64,000 nt of DNA from Tenrec ecaudatus (taxonomy: Eukaryota > Chordata > Mammalia > Afrosoricida > Tenrecidae): contig NC_134546.1 in NCBI RefSeq assembly GCF_050624435.1, positions 38,891,501-38,955,500 on the forward strand, read 5' to 3'. The notes below the pieces were generated by a model. The model saw nothing but the letters and a program-made list of their open reading frames with translations, did no database searches and was not told where the DNA came from. Position numbers and translations under genes: made by a program. This document shows positions 44,621 through 55,412 of the stretch, one piece after another. Numbering within the stretch: position 1 is the first letter of the stretch; the number at the start of each line of letters is the position of its first letter.

Positions 44621-46864
44621 AAAGTAGACCGAGGTGGATGCCTTTTGACATCTGCCAGTACCTCCGGGTGGCTCATCCAAGCGCCCTTGTCTAGGGGATG
44701 GTCACTGCCTGGTCCAAAAGAAATTTTAGGGACCAAGCAATCCAACCCGTCCTCCCTTGTGAGGATACCACCCAGAGTCTGGGGAGTCTTGAGGGGGTGT
44801 TTGGAAGAGGGGGAGTGAGGAGGAAAGCCAGGACACATCAGAGAGGAGGGTGGCCAGGGTGGCACCCTGGAAGTTCTGTGGGGTTTGCCATCAAGTCCTG
44901 GGGGGGGGGGGAGGGGGACAGGATGGCAGGAACTTGCTGGGCGACCCAAAGGCAGGCAGCTGAGGCTGCAGGCAGCACATCTGCCCCCACCCCCAGAGCT
45001 CTTTCACCCGCCCTGTGTCCTTGCCCTTTCTTGTTCATCCTTGCTCTGGGCTTCTGGAGAACCAAATAATATCACCCAGAACCCCAGGGTTCACCCCCAG
45101 CCCATCTCCACTTCAGTCCCCTTCTTTTGACCTGGCTCCGATGCAGGTAGCTTTGGGGAAATCTTCCTCCGATACATTCATTCATTATTGAAAGATTGCC
45201 ACTGTCCCTTCAGGAAGGTTCGGCCTGATTAAAAGATGGTATTTTTCCACCAGGCACAGCAGAAAAGCTCAGGCTCCCGTATTTTTTAAGCTGTTTTGGC
45301 CAAGCTTTGTTGCATAATTTAGAGTCTGTGACTTATTTAGATTTAATTAGCCAAAGGAGCAGCAGCTGCAGGTTCATTAGCCGGTATTTATTAAGCGCCC
45401 TCACAGGGCTTTGTGGGCCTTCCAGAGCGAGGTGGACTGTCAGCTTAGGAGGTGGAGATTCCTTTTCCTCCAGTAGGAGGGGATTACAGATGGTGTCAGG
45501 AGGTTGGCAGTTTTGTTCTTCAAAGAGAGCAAGAGAAAGGAGGGCGTGGGGTGGGGGGGAGAGGGCAGGCATCAAAAGCCTGGGATCATGGAAGCCCTCC
45601 CCTCAGGGTGAGTTTGTGGAGGCTGCTCAGGGCTGTGCCGACATGTATGGCCACATGAGTGTGCAGCTAGGAACTGCCAAGGAGAGGAACGCGAGGCGTT
45701 GGGAAGAGATGAGCAGGGAGCGTGGCTTGCGTACCTGCCAGGGTCAGTGCCAAATGAAAACGCTGGGCCTCTGACTCAAACGATGAGCAATGAGCATTTA
45801 AAGAGGGTGATGGCGGACTAGGAAACCAAGCACCAAGCCGTGTGAGTGAGCGCAGAGAGCCCTGCTCCACTGCCCTGGCCGCAAGCTCCCTCCTCGCAGA
45901 CCGGGCCCTGGAGAGCCATGGAGACCTCCTAGGCATGGGTTCTTGAGGTCCACCACGAATCCCACCCTGGGAGGGACTCGCTCCTGAGCCTCAGCCCCAT
46001 CTGCATGCTCTTAGGGTTCTGACACAAAGGGAGGGACCTGAGGATCAGGCCAAGGGACAGTGGGTGCTGAGTCTCACGGTCAAAGGTTGTGGGCCCCCTC
46101 CTGCCCTTGCCTGTTCTGGAAGCAGAGGAAGCATTCCCCGCAGCTGGGAGGAAGCATTCCCCCCAGCTGGCAGGTCCCACTCCACGCTTCCTGTTCATCA
46201 CGGGGAACTTCCGGAAGCTTCGGGTTCCCCGACTCAGTGGCGTTTCCACCCTCCTAGTCTCTACCCTCAGCCCCATTCAACTGATCGTTTTCCTCTGGGT
46301 AAGCAGATACAAAAGCGAGAGAATACAGCTACATTTTCACCCCCACCCCACCCACCCCTTGAGCCTCACTTGTCTCAAATGACACAGTCACTTGGCCCCA
46401 AACTTCCTCAAAGGAGCCTTTGTGAGGTCCCAGGGCAGAAAGCAGGCCTTGGAAGACAGCCACCAGGAAGCTGATGCAGAAAGTGCTGAGCAAGGCAGCG
46501 TTTGGCTGGGGGCCAGGGGTGTCCAGGGGCTTTCCTCCACCCCACAGAGAGGCCAGTGCCAGATGCCTGCTCCCGCAGGGCAGCTCTTGGGCCAATGTCC
46601 AGGCCTGGTAAAGTGAATAGTCTGCCTGCGCGGACCACCCCACCGCTGGGGCCTAACAATGAGCTCATAGGAGCTCAGTGAGAGGAGCAAATGAATGAAC
46701 AATCAAATCAGCCAAAGGAAGACGGCAATGGATCTCTGAACACGCCTGCGCTCTGGGAGCTAAAGCACTCTGCAGCCGATGTGCTGCCCCTGAGCTACAA
46801 GCCCTAACGCCCTCTGGAGAGTGGAGAAGAGAGTGGAGAATGCCTGCTGTGTGATGACCCCCCA
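44621..46864. other. Largely repeat-free stretch, no gene found
   Basis: Longest part of the window with little recognisable transposon sequence. G-rich around 44.9 and 45.5 kb. 45210-45370 is an AT-rich segment with homeodomain-like TTTAATTAG and is a candidate conserved non-coding element. Overlapping open frames on both strands (up to 155 codons) have no recognisable domains. Confidence 0.45.
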
Positions 46865-47015
46865 CCCCCAGTTTTGAATGCACTTTCTGTCATCTCATGC
46901 CCTCCCACGACAACCCAGGAGGAAGCCACCCCCAGTTTGCAGATGAGAAAACCGAGTCAAGGAGCTTCGGGATTTGCCCGTGGTTCACAAGGTGGCGGAG
47001 ACCAAGTGGAGTCGG
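46865..47015 (-). repeat. MIR SINE
   Basis: Antisense core 'tttgcagatgagaaaaccga', 'ggagcttcgggatttgcccg', 'ggttcacaaggtggcggaga'. Confidence 0.6.
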
Positions 47016-47714
47016 GAGCTGGAAGGTGTGGGCAACGAACAGCGTGGATGAGGACGGCTCGGAGAGACCACGACAGACAGGAGATCAGAGCCTCCCTCCC
47101 ACTTTCTGATTCCACTCGAGCCTTCTGGGTTCTGTGGGATCTGGGGAGAAGTGCCTGAGATGGGGTTTCCACCTGTCTGGTAGAAGAGTTACACAAGTTG
47201 GCTTAAAGAAAACAAAGCAATGTCTTGTCGGTTTGGGTTTGTGGATGAAGGTGCAGAAGTGTTTTTGACGGCTTACTGAGGAGGGTTGTCATTGAACTTC
47301 AGACAGTGGGGTGTGGGTCCCGCCGGGTCTGGTAAGTGTGCATTGAGGGGGAACCTTCAAAGGTTTCTGCTGAGGAAGCTGCATTTACTTCTCTGTTTCC
47401 TCTCATTAAAGACCAGGGAGGTACCTGGGAGGGGTAGGCTGTGCTTGCTTGTTTCCACAGCTGTCATTTTCTTCAGTAGCAGGAGGTTAGTAACTGAAGG
47501 CCTGCATCGCGTCCTCGGAATCCCCAGTCCTATCCTTTTGGGATATGCCCAGTCAGGTGACTGGCTCCGTGGCTGGAAGCTTAGAGGCCTTCCCTTATAA
47601 AGAGCCGTGCCTGCCTCTTTACCCAAAGACCCAGAGGCTAGGGTACCTTCTGGGCCAGACAGGTATATGGAAAAAGCAGGCAATGGACAGACTGAGGGGG
47701 AAAATCCCTCAATT
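47016..47714. other. Unclassified sequence, no gene
   Basis: No exon or repeat recognised up to the minisatellite. Confidence 0.35.
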
Positions 47715-48206
47715 CACACTGGCTCTCACGTCTGGGTGACTCACAATTCACACTGACTCACATCTGGGTGACTCACAGTTCACACTGACTCTCACATCTG
47801 GGTGACTCACAATTCACACTGACTCTCACATCTGGGTGACTCACAATTCACACTGATTCTCACATCTGGGTGACTCACAATTCACACTGACTCTCACATC
47901 TGAGTGACTCACAATTCACAGTGATTCTCACATCTGGGTGACTCAAAGTTCACACTGACTCTCACATTTGGGTGACTCACAGTTCACATTGATTCTCACA
48001 TCTGGGTGACTCACAATTCACACTGACTCTCACATCTGGGTGACTCACAATTCACAGTGATTCTCACATCTGGGTGACTCAATTCATACTAACTCTCACA
48101 TCTGGGTGACTCAATTCACACTGACTCTCACATCTGGGTGACTCACAGTTCACATTGATTCTCACATCTGGGTGACTCACAGTTCACACTGACTCTCACA
48201 TCTGGG
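47715..48206. repeat. 34-bp minisatellite with an AP-1 site in each unit
   Basis: About 14 units of roughly 34 bp, each running GGGTGACTCACAATTCACAC then TGACTCTCACATCT. I count 14 in-register TGACTCA heptamers (the AP-1/TRE consensus) plus one out of register near 47754. Two units have a 4-bp deletion (GACTCAATTCA). The units stay very similar, suggesting recent expansion or homogenisation. Confidence 0.93.
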
Positions 48207-48361
48207 CAATTCCCATATCCTCAAGTACACAGAGCCTGAATGTGTGCCTCAAAAATGATGAGGTTTGACTGGAATGTTCTGGAAGCGCCTGGTGGTGGAA
48301 ACGCCACCTGCTCTTGACATCAAGCTCACTCCAGGGGAGCGCCAAGTGACTGCTGTGAGTC

Positions 48362-48922
48362 ATAGGGCACTCAGAAGCACTCACCCTATCGAGTGGATTC
48401 TGACTCACGGTGATCCTCTGGGTCAGGAAAGAGCTGCCCCTGTGCCTTTGCAAGACTGCTTTTTTTTTTTTAGGAACAATTTCCATTTTCTTTCTTTTCA
48501 AAGTTGTTTTTTTTTTCCCAGCTTCAAATCTTTACATAGGCTTTGGAGGTGGTCCTAGGGTAGCACCTGCAGGTCTAAATCGGGGTGGGAGGGGTTGGCC
48601 TTTATGGGCATCAGCTTGGGAAGCACAGGAATATCTGAAGGCTGCAGCATCCACTGTATTTCTTATTAAAAACTTCCTTATGGCCTTGTCTCTGGGCACA
48701 CAGAGGGCGCAGTTCGTGCCACGGACGGGCTGCACATGGCCGAGACCTTTCTTGGCATGACCGTTGTTCTGCCTTTTCTTTGTCCTCTCAGACAGGGGCC
48801 GCGGGAGGACAATTTCTACTCTTTACGGGAGTGGAAAGCCTCATCTTTCTCCTGAGGAGCAGTTAGTGGTTTCGAACTCACCTTGCAGTTAGCAGCCTAT
48901 TGCTAAGCCACCAGGGTTCCTT
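48362..48922 (-). mobile_element. AfroSINE split by the RPS26 pseudogene
   Basis: The left half (48362-48460) has 'gtggattctgactcacggtg'. The right half (48811-48922) has 'ctactctttacgggagtgg', 'cctcatctttctcctgagga' and 'ctaagccaccagggttcc'. Both are antisense and complementary parts of one SINE. Confidence 0.75.
48461..48810 (-). pseudogene. RPS26P: RPS26 processed pseudogene
   Basis: Intronless retrocopy of ribosomal protein eS26 on the - strand. Conserved pieces are [16 protein letters not shown] and [18 protein letters not shown] before the stop at 48532-48534. The start codon is AGG instead of ATG (48784-48786), and a central block (between the AAAxR and PPRF motifs) is deleted and scrambled, removing most of the Cys-containing centre. 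A T run at 48461-48471 is the reverse of its poly(A) tail. It landed inside an AfroSINE. No clear target duplication. Confidence 0.88.
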
Positions 48923-49108
48923 CTAGATAGCACTTTGTAACTTTTTTTATGATAGAGCTTCAAGCTGGTTTGAACTGGTTCAGCCATGACCAATGAGACA
49001 AAACTGGAACAGGGCCAATTTTTAACAACTGGTGGGACCAGGAGCATAAATGAGGACAGGACAAAGTAGAGGCCAAAGCCCTGGAACGGGCGCCTGGGAA
49101 GAGTCATA

Positions 49109-49237
49109 GTGTGATAGGATTTTTCCTGCCTAGGTGGCACTTGTAAGAAGATATGGGTGGAGTTTAGCCTGTCAATCAGGTCACAGCTTGATGAGCTCCT
49201 TTGGAGGTACAACCAAGATAAATGGCTCTCTAGAGGT

Positions 49238-49334
<97 letters not shown>

Positions 49335-49650
49335 ACCCCTTCACCTTCCTGTTGATGAGCCATGCAGAGACCTGCCAGAGCCTTGTGATGCTTCCATTGT
49401 CATTGGATCCGCAAGACTCTTCACCCACCAGCCTGTGATCTTCCTGCCTTCTGCATCATTGCATGTGGCTGCAGGAGTCTGAAGAAGGATTTATGAACTT
49501 ACTTTGGACTTAAGGACTAGTATCAAACTTATGGGCTTGATCTGGATGGGGCTGGTATGTTTGCTTGATATATAATTATTCTTGATCTCTCTTATACATC
49601 TATGAGCGTCACTGGATTTGTTTCTCGAGTCAACCCGGCCGATCACACAT
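49109..49650 (+). mobile_element. ERVL-type LTR with an expanded (CT) run
   Basis: 'agcctgtcaatcaggtcaca', 'tgttgatgagccatgcagag', 'gatatataattattcttgat' and the end 'gatttgtttctcgagtcaac'. The CT microsatellite 49240-49334 lies within it. Confidence 0.65.
49240..49334. repeat. (CT) microsatellite
   Basis: About 47 CT units with one TTTC interruption near 49315. Creates Ser-Leu or Glu-Arg low-complexity open frames that are not genes. Confidence 0.95.
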
Positions 49651-50357
49651 AGTAAGTCCTTCCAGGAGCCTGTGGTGGGCTACTGGATTATTGCCAAACC
49701 TGTGTAGAGCAACACATGCTCAAAGCACAGTAAGCCACCATCAAGTAGCTGGGCATCATTGTTTTTGACTCAACCTATCAAGAGACGTGGTTGCTACGCA
49801 GCCCGCATGCTGCCTTGCTTTTTAAAGACGGGGGTTGAATCTCTTGCAAAGTTTCATTTTCCCCATCTGGTGAGTGTTTCAGTTCACCCACATTTTTATA
49901 AAAATTGGGTCATACTGGTGTTGCTTCATTGGCCATGTCTGATCCAGCTGGACCCATTGAAAGCTCTGCTTTATCCTAAAAACAGATCAGGAAGGATTTG
50001 GGTCAGAAACCTGGATGTCTGGAGGGCCCAAGTGGGTCAGCTGGAGGGGGTCACCTCGAGATGTCTCGCGGACAGGAAATGAAGAGCTGTCTCACGGAGC
50101 AGCCCCTACTCGGCTCCCATCCATTTCCACCATGGCAGCATGCGGGCCCCATGACCACGACGTAAGGTCAGCCCCAAATCCAGACTTTTAATCGGATGCC
50201 TGCTGGTTTCCCGTTTTAATGTTCCTTTTTTTAGCTGCTCTATGAACACAACAAAAGGACACTGGGTGCTGGGCTCACAGTCTCAAAACGTGAGGTGTTA
50301 GAGGTCTTTGTCTCCCTAAGAGACACCCTGGGATTGGGGGGGTGGTCTTTCTCTTTT
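49651..50357. other. Unclassified sequence, no gene
   Basis: A fragment near 49.74-49.80 kb ('agtagctgggcatc...caagagac') may be an RTE scrap. Nothing else recognisable. Confidence 0.3.
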
Positions 50358-51040
50358 TTAAAAAAATAATTTTATTGGGGGTTCCTACAACTCATCACAA
50401 TCCATGCATTGTTTCAAGCACATTTGTACATTTGTTGCCATCATCATTGATATAGTTTATTGTGCCAACCTGGCTGATAAACACATGTGGGGTTAATTGA
50501 AGGGCAGAGGGAGAAATGGCTGGGTGAGCCTTACCTTTCTAAGTTCTCAGGTCTCTTGCTTTCTGATGGTCAGACCAGGGTGCAGCTGCCTTAGCAAGTT
50601 CCCTGCTTCAGCTGGCAAGGCTCACTTCCTGCAAGACATCCCTGAGGAGAAGCCACATGGACCTACCCTGATGCAGCCCTGGGTGCTGGAGCAGCCGTGT
50701 GGAGACCCCTGCCAGCGCTGAGATGCTCACACATTGACTGATTTGACTTTTCCTCTTGCAGTTGGCATCATTGCATCTGTTTTGTGAGATAGAGGAGGAC
50801 TTTGTGGATTGGTACTGGACATATGAGTTAATGGGTTAATGTTGGACTTGTGGGCTTGGGCAGCACTAGGTTAGGATGTTTTCTGGATACCCACTTAACC
50901 TTTATATAAAACTCTCTCTTATACATGAGTTTTTGTGGATTTGTTTCTCTAAAGTACCCAGACTAACATAATCATTCTCAAAACATTTGCTTTCTACTTG
51001 AGCCCTAGGTATCAGCTCCTCATTACCCACCCAAGGGGAA
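50358..51040 (-). mobile_element. L1 3' end split by a solo LTR
   Basis: The left part is 'aataattttattgggggttc' ... 'catttgttgccatcatcat'. The right part resumes 'atcattctcaaaacatttgc' and 'agccctaggtatcagctcct'. The two join into the standard antisense L1 tail. Confidence 0.72.
50448..50970 (+). mobile_element. Solo ERVL-type LTR with perfect target duplication
   Basis: TGATATAGTTTATTGTGCCA to 'gtacccagactaacata'. ATCAT occurs on both sides (50443-50447, 50971-50975), within the antisense L1 tail. Close relative of the LTR at 11.3 kb, but without internal sequence. Confidence 0.78.
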
Positions 51041-51854
51041 GGTATTGTTTATATCTCCACAGGGAAAGAGGGACCAGACTTCAACCCAGTGCTCCAAGGC
51101 ATGACGCTGGGGGGTTTCTTTAAGCAGAAAACACTCCTGGTTCAAAAATAGAGCCTGGTTCGCTCTCACAGTGCTCAGACAGCGAAGCAGCTGTGAGGGG
51201 TTGCTTCCTTATTCCCTCACCAATCGCCTCACCTTAGGGTGTTTCGAAAGCCAGATCTCTTAATGCATTTCAAATCAGGTTAGAGTGGCAAAGATCTCAT
51301 TTTCATACAGCTTCTTGAAGGAAGGCGATCATGTGGCGAAAACCTTCCTTCCAAGGTTAAGCAAGAGGCCTTGGAAGCAGGGAAATGGCATGGGAAATGA
51401 TGTTGGGGTGGAGGGTGAAAGAGACCAAAGCTGGGGTGCCCTAGGCTGAGTGTTGTGGGAGAGGCTGGCTGTGGTTCTGTGACGCTGGTCAGACAAAGAG
51501 TGGTAGAGCCTGGGGATGTAGAGAGCCAGAGAGAGGGAAAGAAGCGGGGAGCATCATTAGTTGCCATGGTAACAAAGGAGGAAAGGGGGGAAAGATTGAA
51601 GGGGAAACCCAGGGAAAGGCTAGGTTGTGCTGCTGCCCTGAAACCACTCCATCCTCTCCACACAAGCACCTTCGGTTGTGGCTCCCCAGCCTCCCAACTC
51701 CTCCCACCTCCTGAGTCTGCCTGCACGGCTGCACACATCAAAATATCTGGACCCTATATGTGGGCGAGTTGAGTGGGTACCTCCTTACTGTGCCTCTCGG
51801 TCTGCAAAAGGCCTCTTAGATTCAAAATGTGTTGTCCATGGTCTTTCCATAAAG
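51041..51854. other. Unclassified sequence, no gene
   Basis: Purine-rich around 51.5-51.6 kb. A 153-codon open frame on the - strand (51280-51741) is Ser/Pro-rich without a known domain. Confidence 0.35.
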
Positions 51855-52156
51855 CAGGGTGGGGAACATCTGGCCCATGGGCCTCCTAAGGCCCATGGAA
51901 TCATCAGCTAACGTGACCCACCTGACCAAAGAGAAGCCGTTCCAGCCGTCACATCACTAAGCTCAACTCACACTATTGAGTCCATTTCAACTCAAAGCCA
52001 CCTAGAGACAGATAGCACTGCCTCCGCGGCGTCCTCTTTCTCCAGCCATCCCACCAGGGATGAGACAAGCTCATTAAATGTTTGACCAGGATTACTCAGG
52101 GATGAGATGATAAATATCCAAAGGACCCTTGGCAGAAAAAAAGCTCCCCAGTCCTG
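51855..52156. mobile_element. hAT-type element with inverted ends
   Basis: The left end CAGGGTGGGGAAC and the right end GCTCCCCAGTCCTG are inverted repeats. Flanking CCATAAAG (51847-51854) and TCCTAAAG (52157-52164) match at 6 of 8, consistent with a hAT 8-bp duplication. An AfroSINE piece sits inside. No transposase. Confidence 0.55.
51963..52070 (-). mobile_element. AfroSINE fragment within the hAT element
   Basis: 'actattgagtccatttcaac' and 'agacagatagcactgcctcc' match the antisense SINE body; the rest is eroded. Confidence 0.5.
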
Positions 52157-52269
52157 TCCTAAAGGTCTGATTCCACCATCAAGACAACATCTCTTTACGC
52201 TCTTCTTCTTGAAGAGTAGCTGTCATTAGGAAGAAAAAGAACTTAACCTCTGGAATCTTGGATTTTTTT

Positions 52270-52425
52270 CCCTCACTGCCACTCAGTTGATGCTGACTCG
52301 TCATGACCCTATCTATATAGGACAGGGTAGAAGGCCCCACCTTCTCTCGAGGAGCTGCTGGTGGTTGTGAGCTGCTGACCTTGAGGAACACAGCCCAATG
52401 AGTAACCTCTATGCCACTTCATTGA
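52270..52425 (-). mobile_element. AfroSINE
   Basis: 'gttgatgctgactcgtcatg', 'ggacagggtagaaggcccca', 'tgagctgctgaccttgagg'. Confidence 0.75.
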
Positions 52426-53149
52426 TGATGTATGTAGCAGGGATCTCAGCTTCAGCATAGGCTAGTAGTGTTGACCACCAGGGATCAGGCATGTGTCAAC
52501 ACTGCATCAGAGATTGGTGGCACAAAATGACTCCAATGGACACATGTGGCGTGTGACACCGTCACCTCCTTAGTGGTCTTCCAGAACTCTCCCTCTGTCC
52601 TGGTTCAGGAGATTTAATTTAGGGGTGGGCCCAAGACCCAGACCTGTCCAAGCAGGACATTCCATCTCCTCGCCAAGATGATGTGTTCACGTGTGGACAC
52701 ATGATCTAAGCCTAACCAATGAGTCTCAAACCCAGGATCTTTTTTTCTGGAATGTGGGAAAAACTCTTTCTAGTGGGCATGAAGCTGACAGAAGATATGC
52801 CCAGAATGTCTGGCGGGCATCTGCTTCTATTCAGGTCAAGTCCACCTGAGAGTGAAGTTGGTAGAGAGAAGTGTAGAGTCCCACATGGAAGACAGAAGAG
52901 AGAGACGGTGAATCTTGATCACAGAATTGGAGGCCTTAAGCTTTACAGACCTTCCTAAACTTTTCAGCAAATGGCAAAATTCCATGAACTTGTTCTTTCA
53001 CTTGCAACCAAGAGTCTTGGGTCTGCCAGGGTTTTACTGTTGGCAGAAGAAAGGCGAATTGTCTGTGTTATCACCTGTGCTCAGGTGCAGCTCATGGAGG
53101 AGATCACGCAGCATCTGTTCTGGGGTTGTGTTAGTCCAGGTAGAAAAGC
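52426..53149. other. Unclassified sequence; probable old repeat near 52.6 kb
   Basis: 'gtgggcccaagacccagacc' and 'cacatgatctaagcctaacc' have the feel of an ancient mammal-wide repeat, but I cannot name it. No gene. Confidence 0.3.
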
Positions 53150-53262
53150 CATTGGGCACAGCCTGGGCACAGGGGCACATACCTGGGAGAAGGAAAGCCA
53201 CTGGGCACAGCCTGGGCACAGCTTGGGCACAGCCTGGGCACAGCCTGGGCACAGGGGCATAG
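53150..53262. repeat. 12-bp minisatellite GGGCACAGCCTG
   Basis: Units of GGGCACAGCCTG in two clusters separated by a 'ggggcacatacctgggagaa' spacer. Gives Gly/His/Trp/Ala-type repeat open frames by chance. Confidence 0.85.
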
Positions 53263-55037
53263 GCTGTTCCCCTCACTAGACCAGGGAGCCATTTCCCCAC
53301 AGGTTGGAGACCAGGAAAGGGCAGGACCTTGCTAGCAGGGCAGGGCAACCCTGGCAGTTCCCGGTGGCTGGGTGGGTGGGAGGGAAATGCCTAGCTAAAG
53401 GCAACACAAAACACTGCTAACCTCCAGCATACTCAACGCCACTGAATTGTACACAGTAAGTGGGTCATTTTTCTGGTCTGGGGGTATCTCAGTAAAACTT
53501 GAGGCCCCTGCCCAGTCTGGGCTGTACAAGTGGGTACGAGTGGTGGTGGGGAGGGGTGGGGTTGCTGTCCTGCAGAGGCGCAGCACACATTATGTAGTGA
53601 CTGGGAGACAGTCCTGCTATGATGTCTGGACAAGCAGCCCTTGCCCTGAACCCACCCGGGATAAGGGCCCCACGCTTGAGGGCCCCATGCTTGCTCTTCT
53701 CTTGGGAAGGGTGAGAAGTCTGAGGGCCACAAGACATGCCTACCCCACACCCACGCTTCTTCCCTCCTGGACTGCACTGTGGCTACACAGGAGCCTAGAA
53801 TCTCCTGCTCCAGAAGCACCAAGCTTGTGTCTCTGGCCCACAGGACCCCCTCCCCAGGTCTGTCTTCTGGTGAGGGTATAAGGGGTGTCATCAGAACTTG
53901 GATGTGAACAGAGCTGCCCCATCCATGCACACCAGGTCCCTCAAGGGATGACACAGAGCCAGCCTGGGTGGGCAAGAAAAGTGGGCAGGCTTTGGGCCAC
54001 GGGTGTGGGCTGCGGAGGGACTCGGAGCTGGCCGTCCCCAGGAGCTGCCCTGCTCCAGCCAGGCAAGCGAAAGAGTCCAGAACTTCTCCAATCAGACGTG
54101 ACTCCCAGGCCATCCTGAAGACAGACCTCTCAGGGGAAAGGATGGAACATTTTCAGCAGGGTTTGCTTGATCCAAAGCGGTAATCGATTCTGCGTGCTGT
54201 TTATTCCAATGCCACGCCCCAGAGAGGCAGGCATGCTCAGGTAGGTCATGACCACCTCAAACACCTTTCCCCTTCCAACCAACAGATGTTCAGAGGCTGT
54301 GGAAACCCTTCGCCCCAACACCTTCCATCCTTGGCTCCCACATCCAGCCCTGGACCATTACACAAAGGGACACATCCTGGCATGGGTCATTTGAAGGGAA
54401 TGGCACAGGTCCGCAGAGGCCACCGGGCTGTCTATTTAAGAGTGCTCTCTACCTGCTTCCTCTCCTCCAAGCACCTGTTTCCCAACTTCCTCAAGGAGAT
54501 CCACACCTTATGCACAAATCTCACCTCGCCGCGTTGGCCCCCCCGGGGGAAGCTGTCCAGGTGTTCATACTGAGAAAAGGAACATCTCTGGTAGTTGGCG
54601 CGTCAGCTAGCTTCCCATCTGCGCTTCCCTCCCAAACGAGGAGGAACTGTTGGAGTTGCCAGCAGATAGGTTTGTAAGGAACTAGCCATAGGATGGCTGG
54701 CACCAATCCAAAGGCATTTGTAAAATCGAACGGCACCGCTGTAAGAAAGCCCCAGGCCTTCTTTTGCGCTTAGGCATGTGGACCGGTTTCTCAGCTCGTG
54801 TGGTGATTAAATCCCACAGAAAAGGCGTAGAATGAATGCTGGCCCCTAACCCCTCCTAATGATAAGTCATACCCACCCATGGATATTCGAACTCACTGAG
54901 GTGGGGGGGTGGGGTGGCAAAGCTTCATTCATCTCACTAGCAGATGATTTCCAATCAAACTTTTTAATGCTTTCTTATCATCCGATAACATTTTTACTAG
55001 AATTCATTTTGATGAATGGTGCACGAGTCTTTATTGT
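53263..55037. other. Unclassified sequence, no gene
   Basis: GC-rich between 53.5 and 54.1 kb, with several overlapping open frames on both strands (up to 226 codons, - strand 53433-54113). None shows a recognisable domain or splice structure. Confidence 0.35.
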
Positions 55038-55215
55038 AGGAGCCCTGGCACTTTAGAGGTTATGACTTGGGCCGCTAAGCTCCAAGTTAGCAGTTCAAAA
55101 CCACCAGCTGCTCCGCGGAAGATGGGCCTTTCTATTTCAGTGGAGTTACCATCTCAGAAATTCACAGGGGCAGAGTTCTCCCCTGACCAATAGGGTGGCT
55201 GTAGGATGTTGGTGA
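55038..55215 (+). mobile_element. AfroSINE
   Basis: 'aggagccctggcactttaga', 'agttcaaaaccaccagctgc', 'gaccaatagggtggctgtag'. Head intact. Confidence 0.78.
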
Positions 55216-55237
55216 GTTTTATTTGCATAGTTACTGT

Positions 55238-55412
55238 CAAGAGCCCGTGGTGGTGGTGGTGATATGGTGGGCTGCCATCCGAAAGGTCAGCAGTTCAAAA
55301 CCCGCTTGGCAGGAGAAAAATGGGGTTTTCTCAGAAACCCAGAGGGGCAGCTCTGCCTGTCCTGTGGGTCTCTGAGTCGGCATCGGCTCAATGGCAGGGT
55401 GTCTGGTTGTGA
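55238..55412 (+). mobile_element. AfroSINE
   Basis: 'agagcccgtggtggtggtgg', 'gaaaggtcagcagttcaaaa', 'ctgagtcggcatcggctcaa'. Second sense copy 23 bp after the previous one. Confidence 0.75.

Noticed and set aside
47715-48206. CRISPR-like repeat array
   Set aside because: The units are contiguous with no unique spacers, in a mammalian genome; it is a minisatellite.
49134-49438. Ser-Leu and Glu-Arg repeat open frames
   Set aside because: Pure translation of the (CT) microsatellite.
53433-54113. 226-codon - strand open frame in a GC-rich stretch
   Set aside because: Overlapping long frames occur on both strands here, typical of GC-rich non-coding DNA. No domain recognised.
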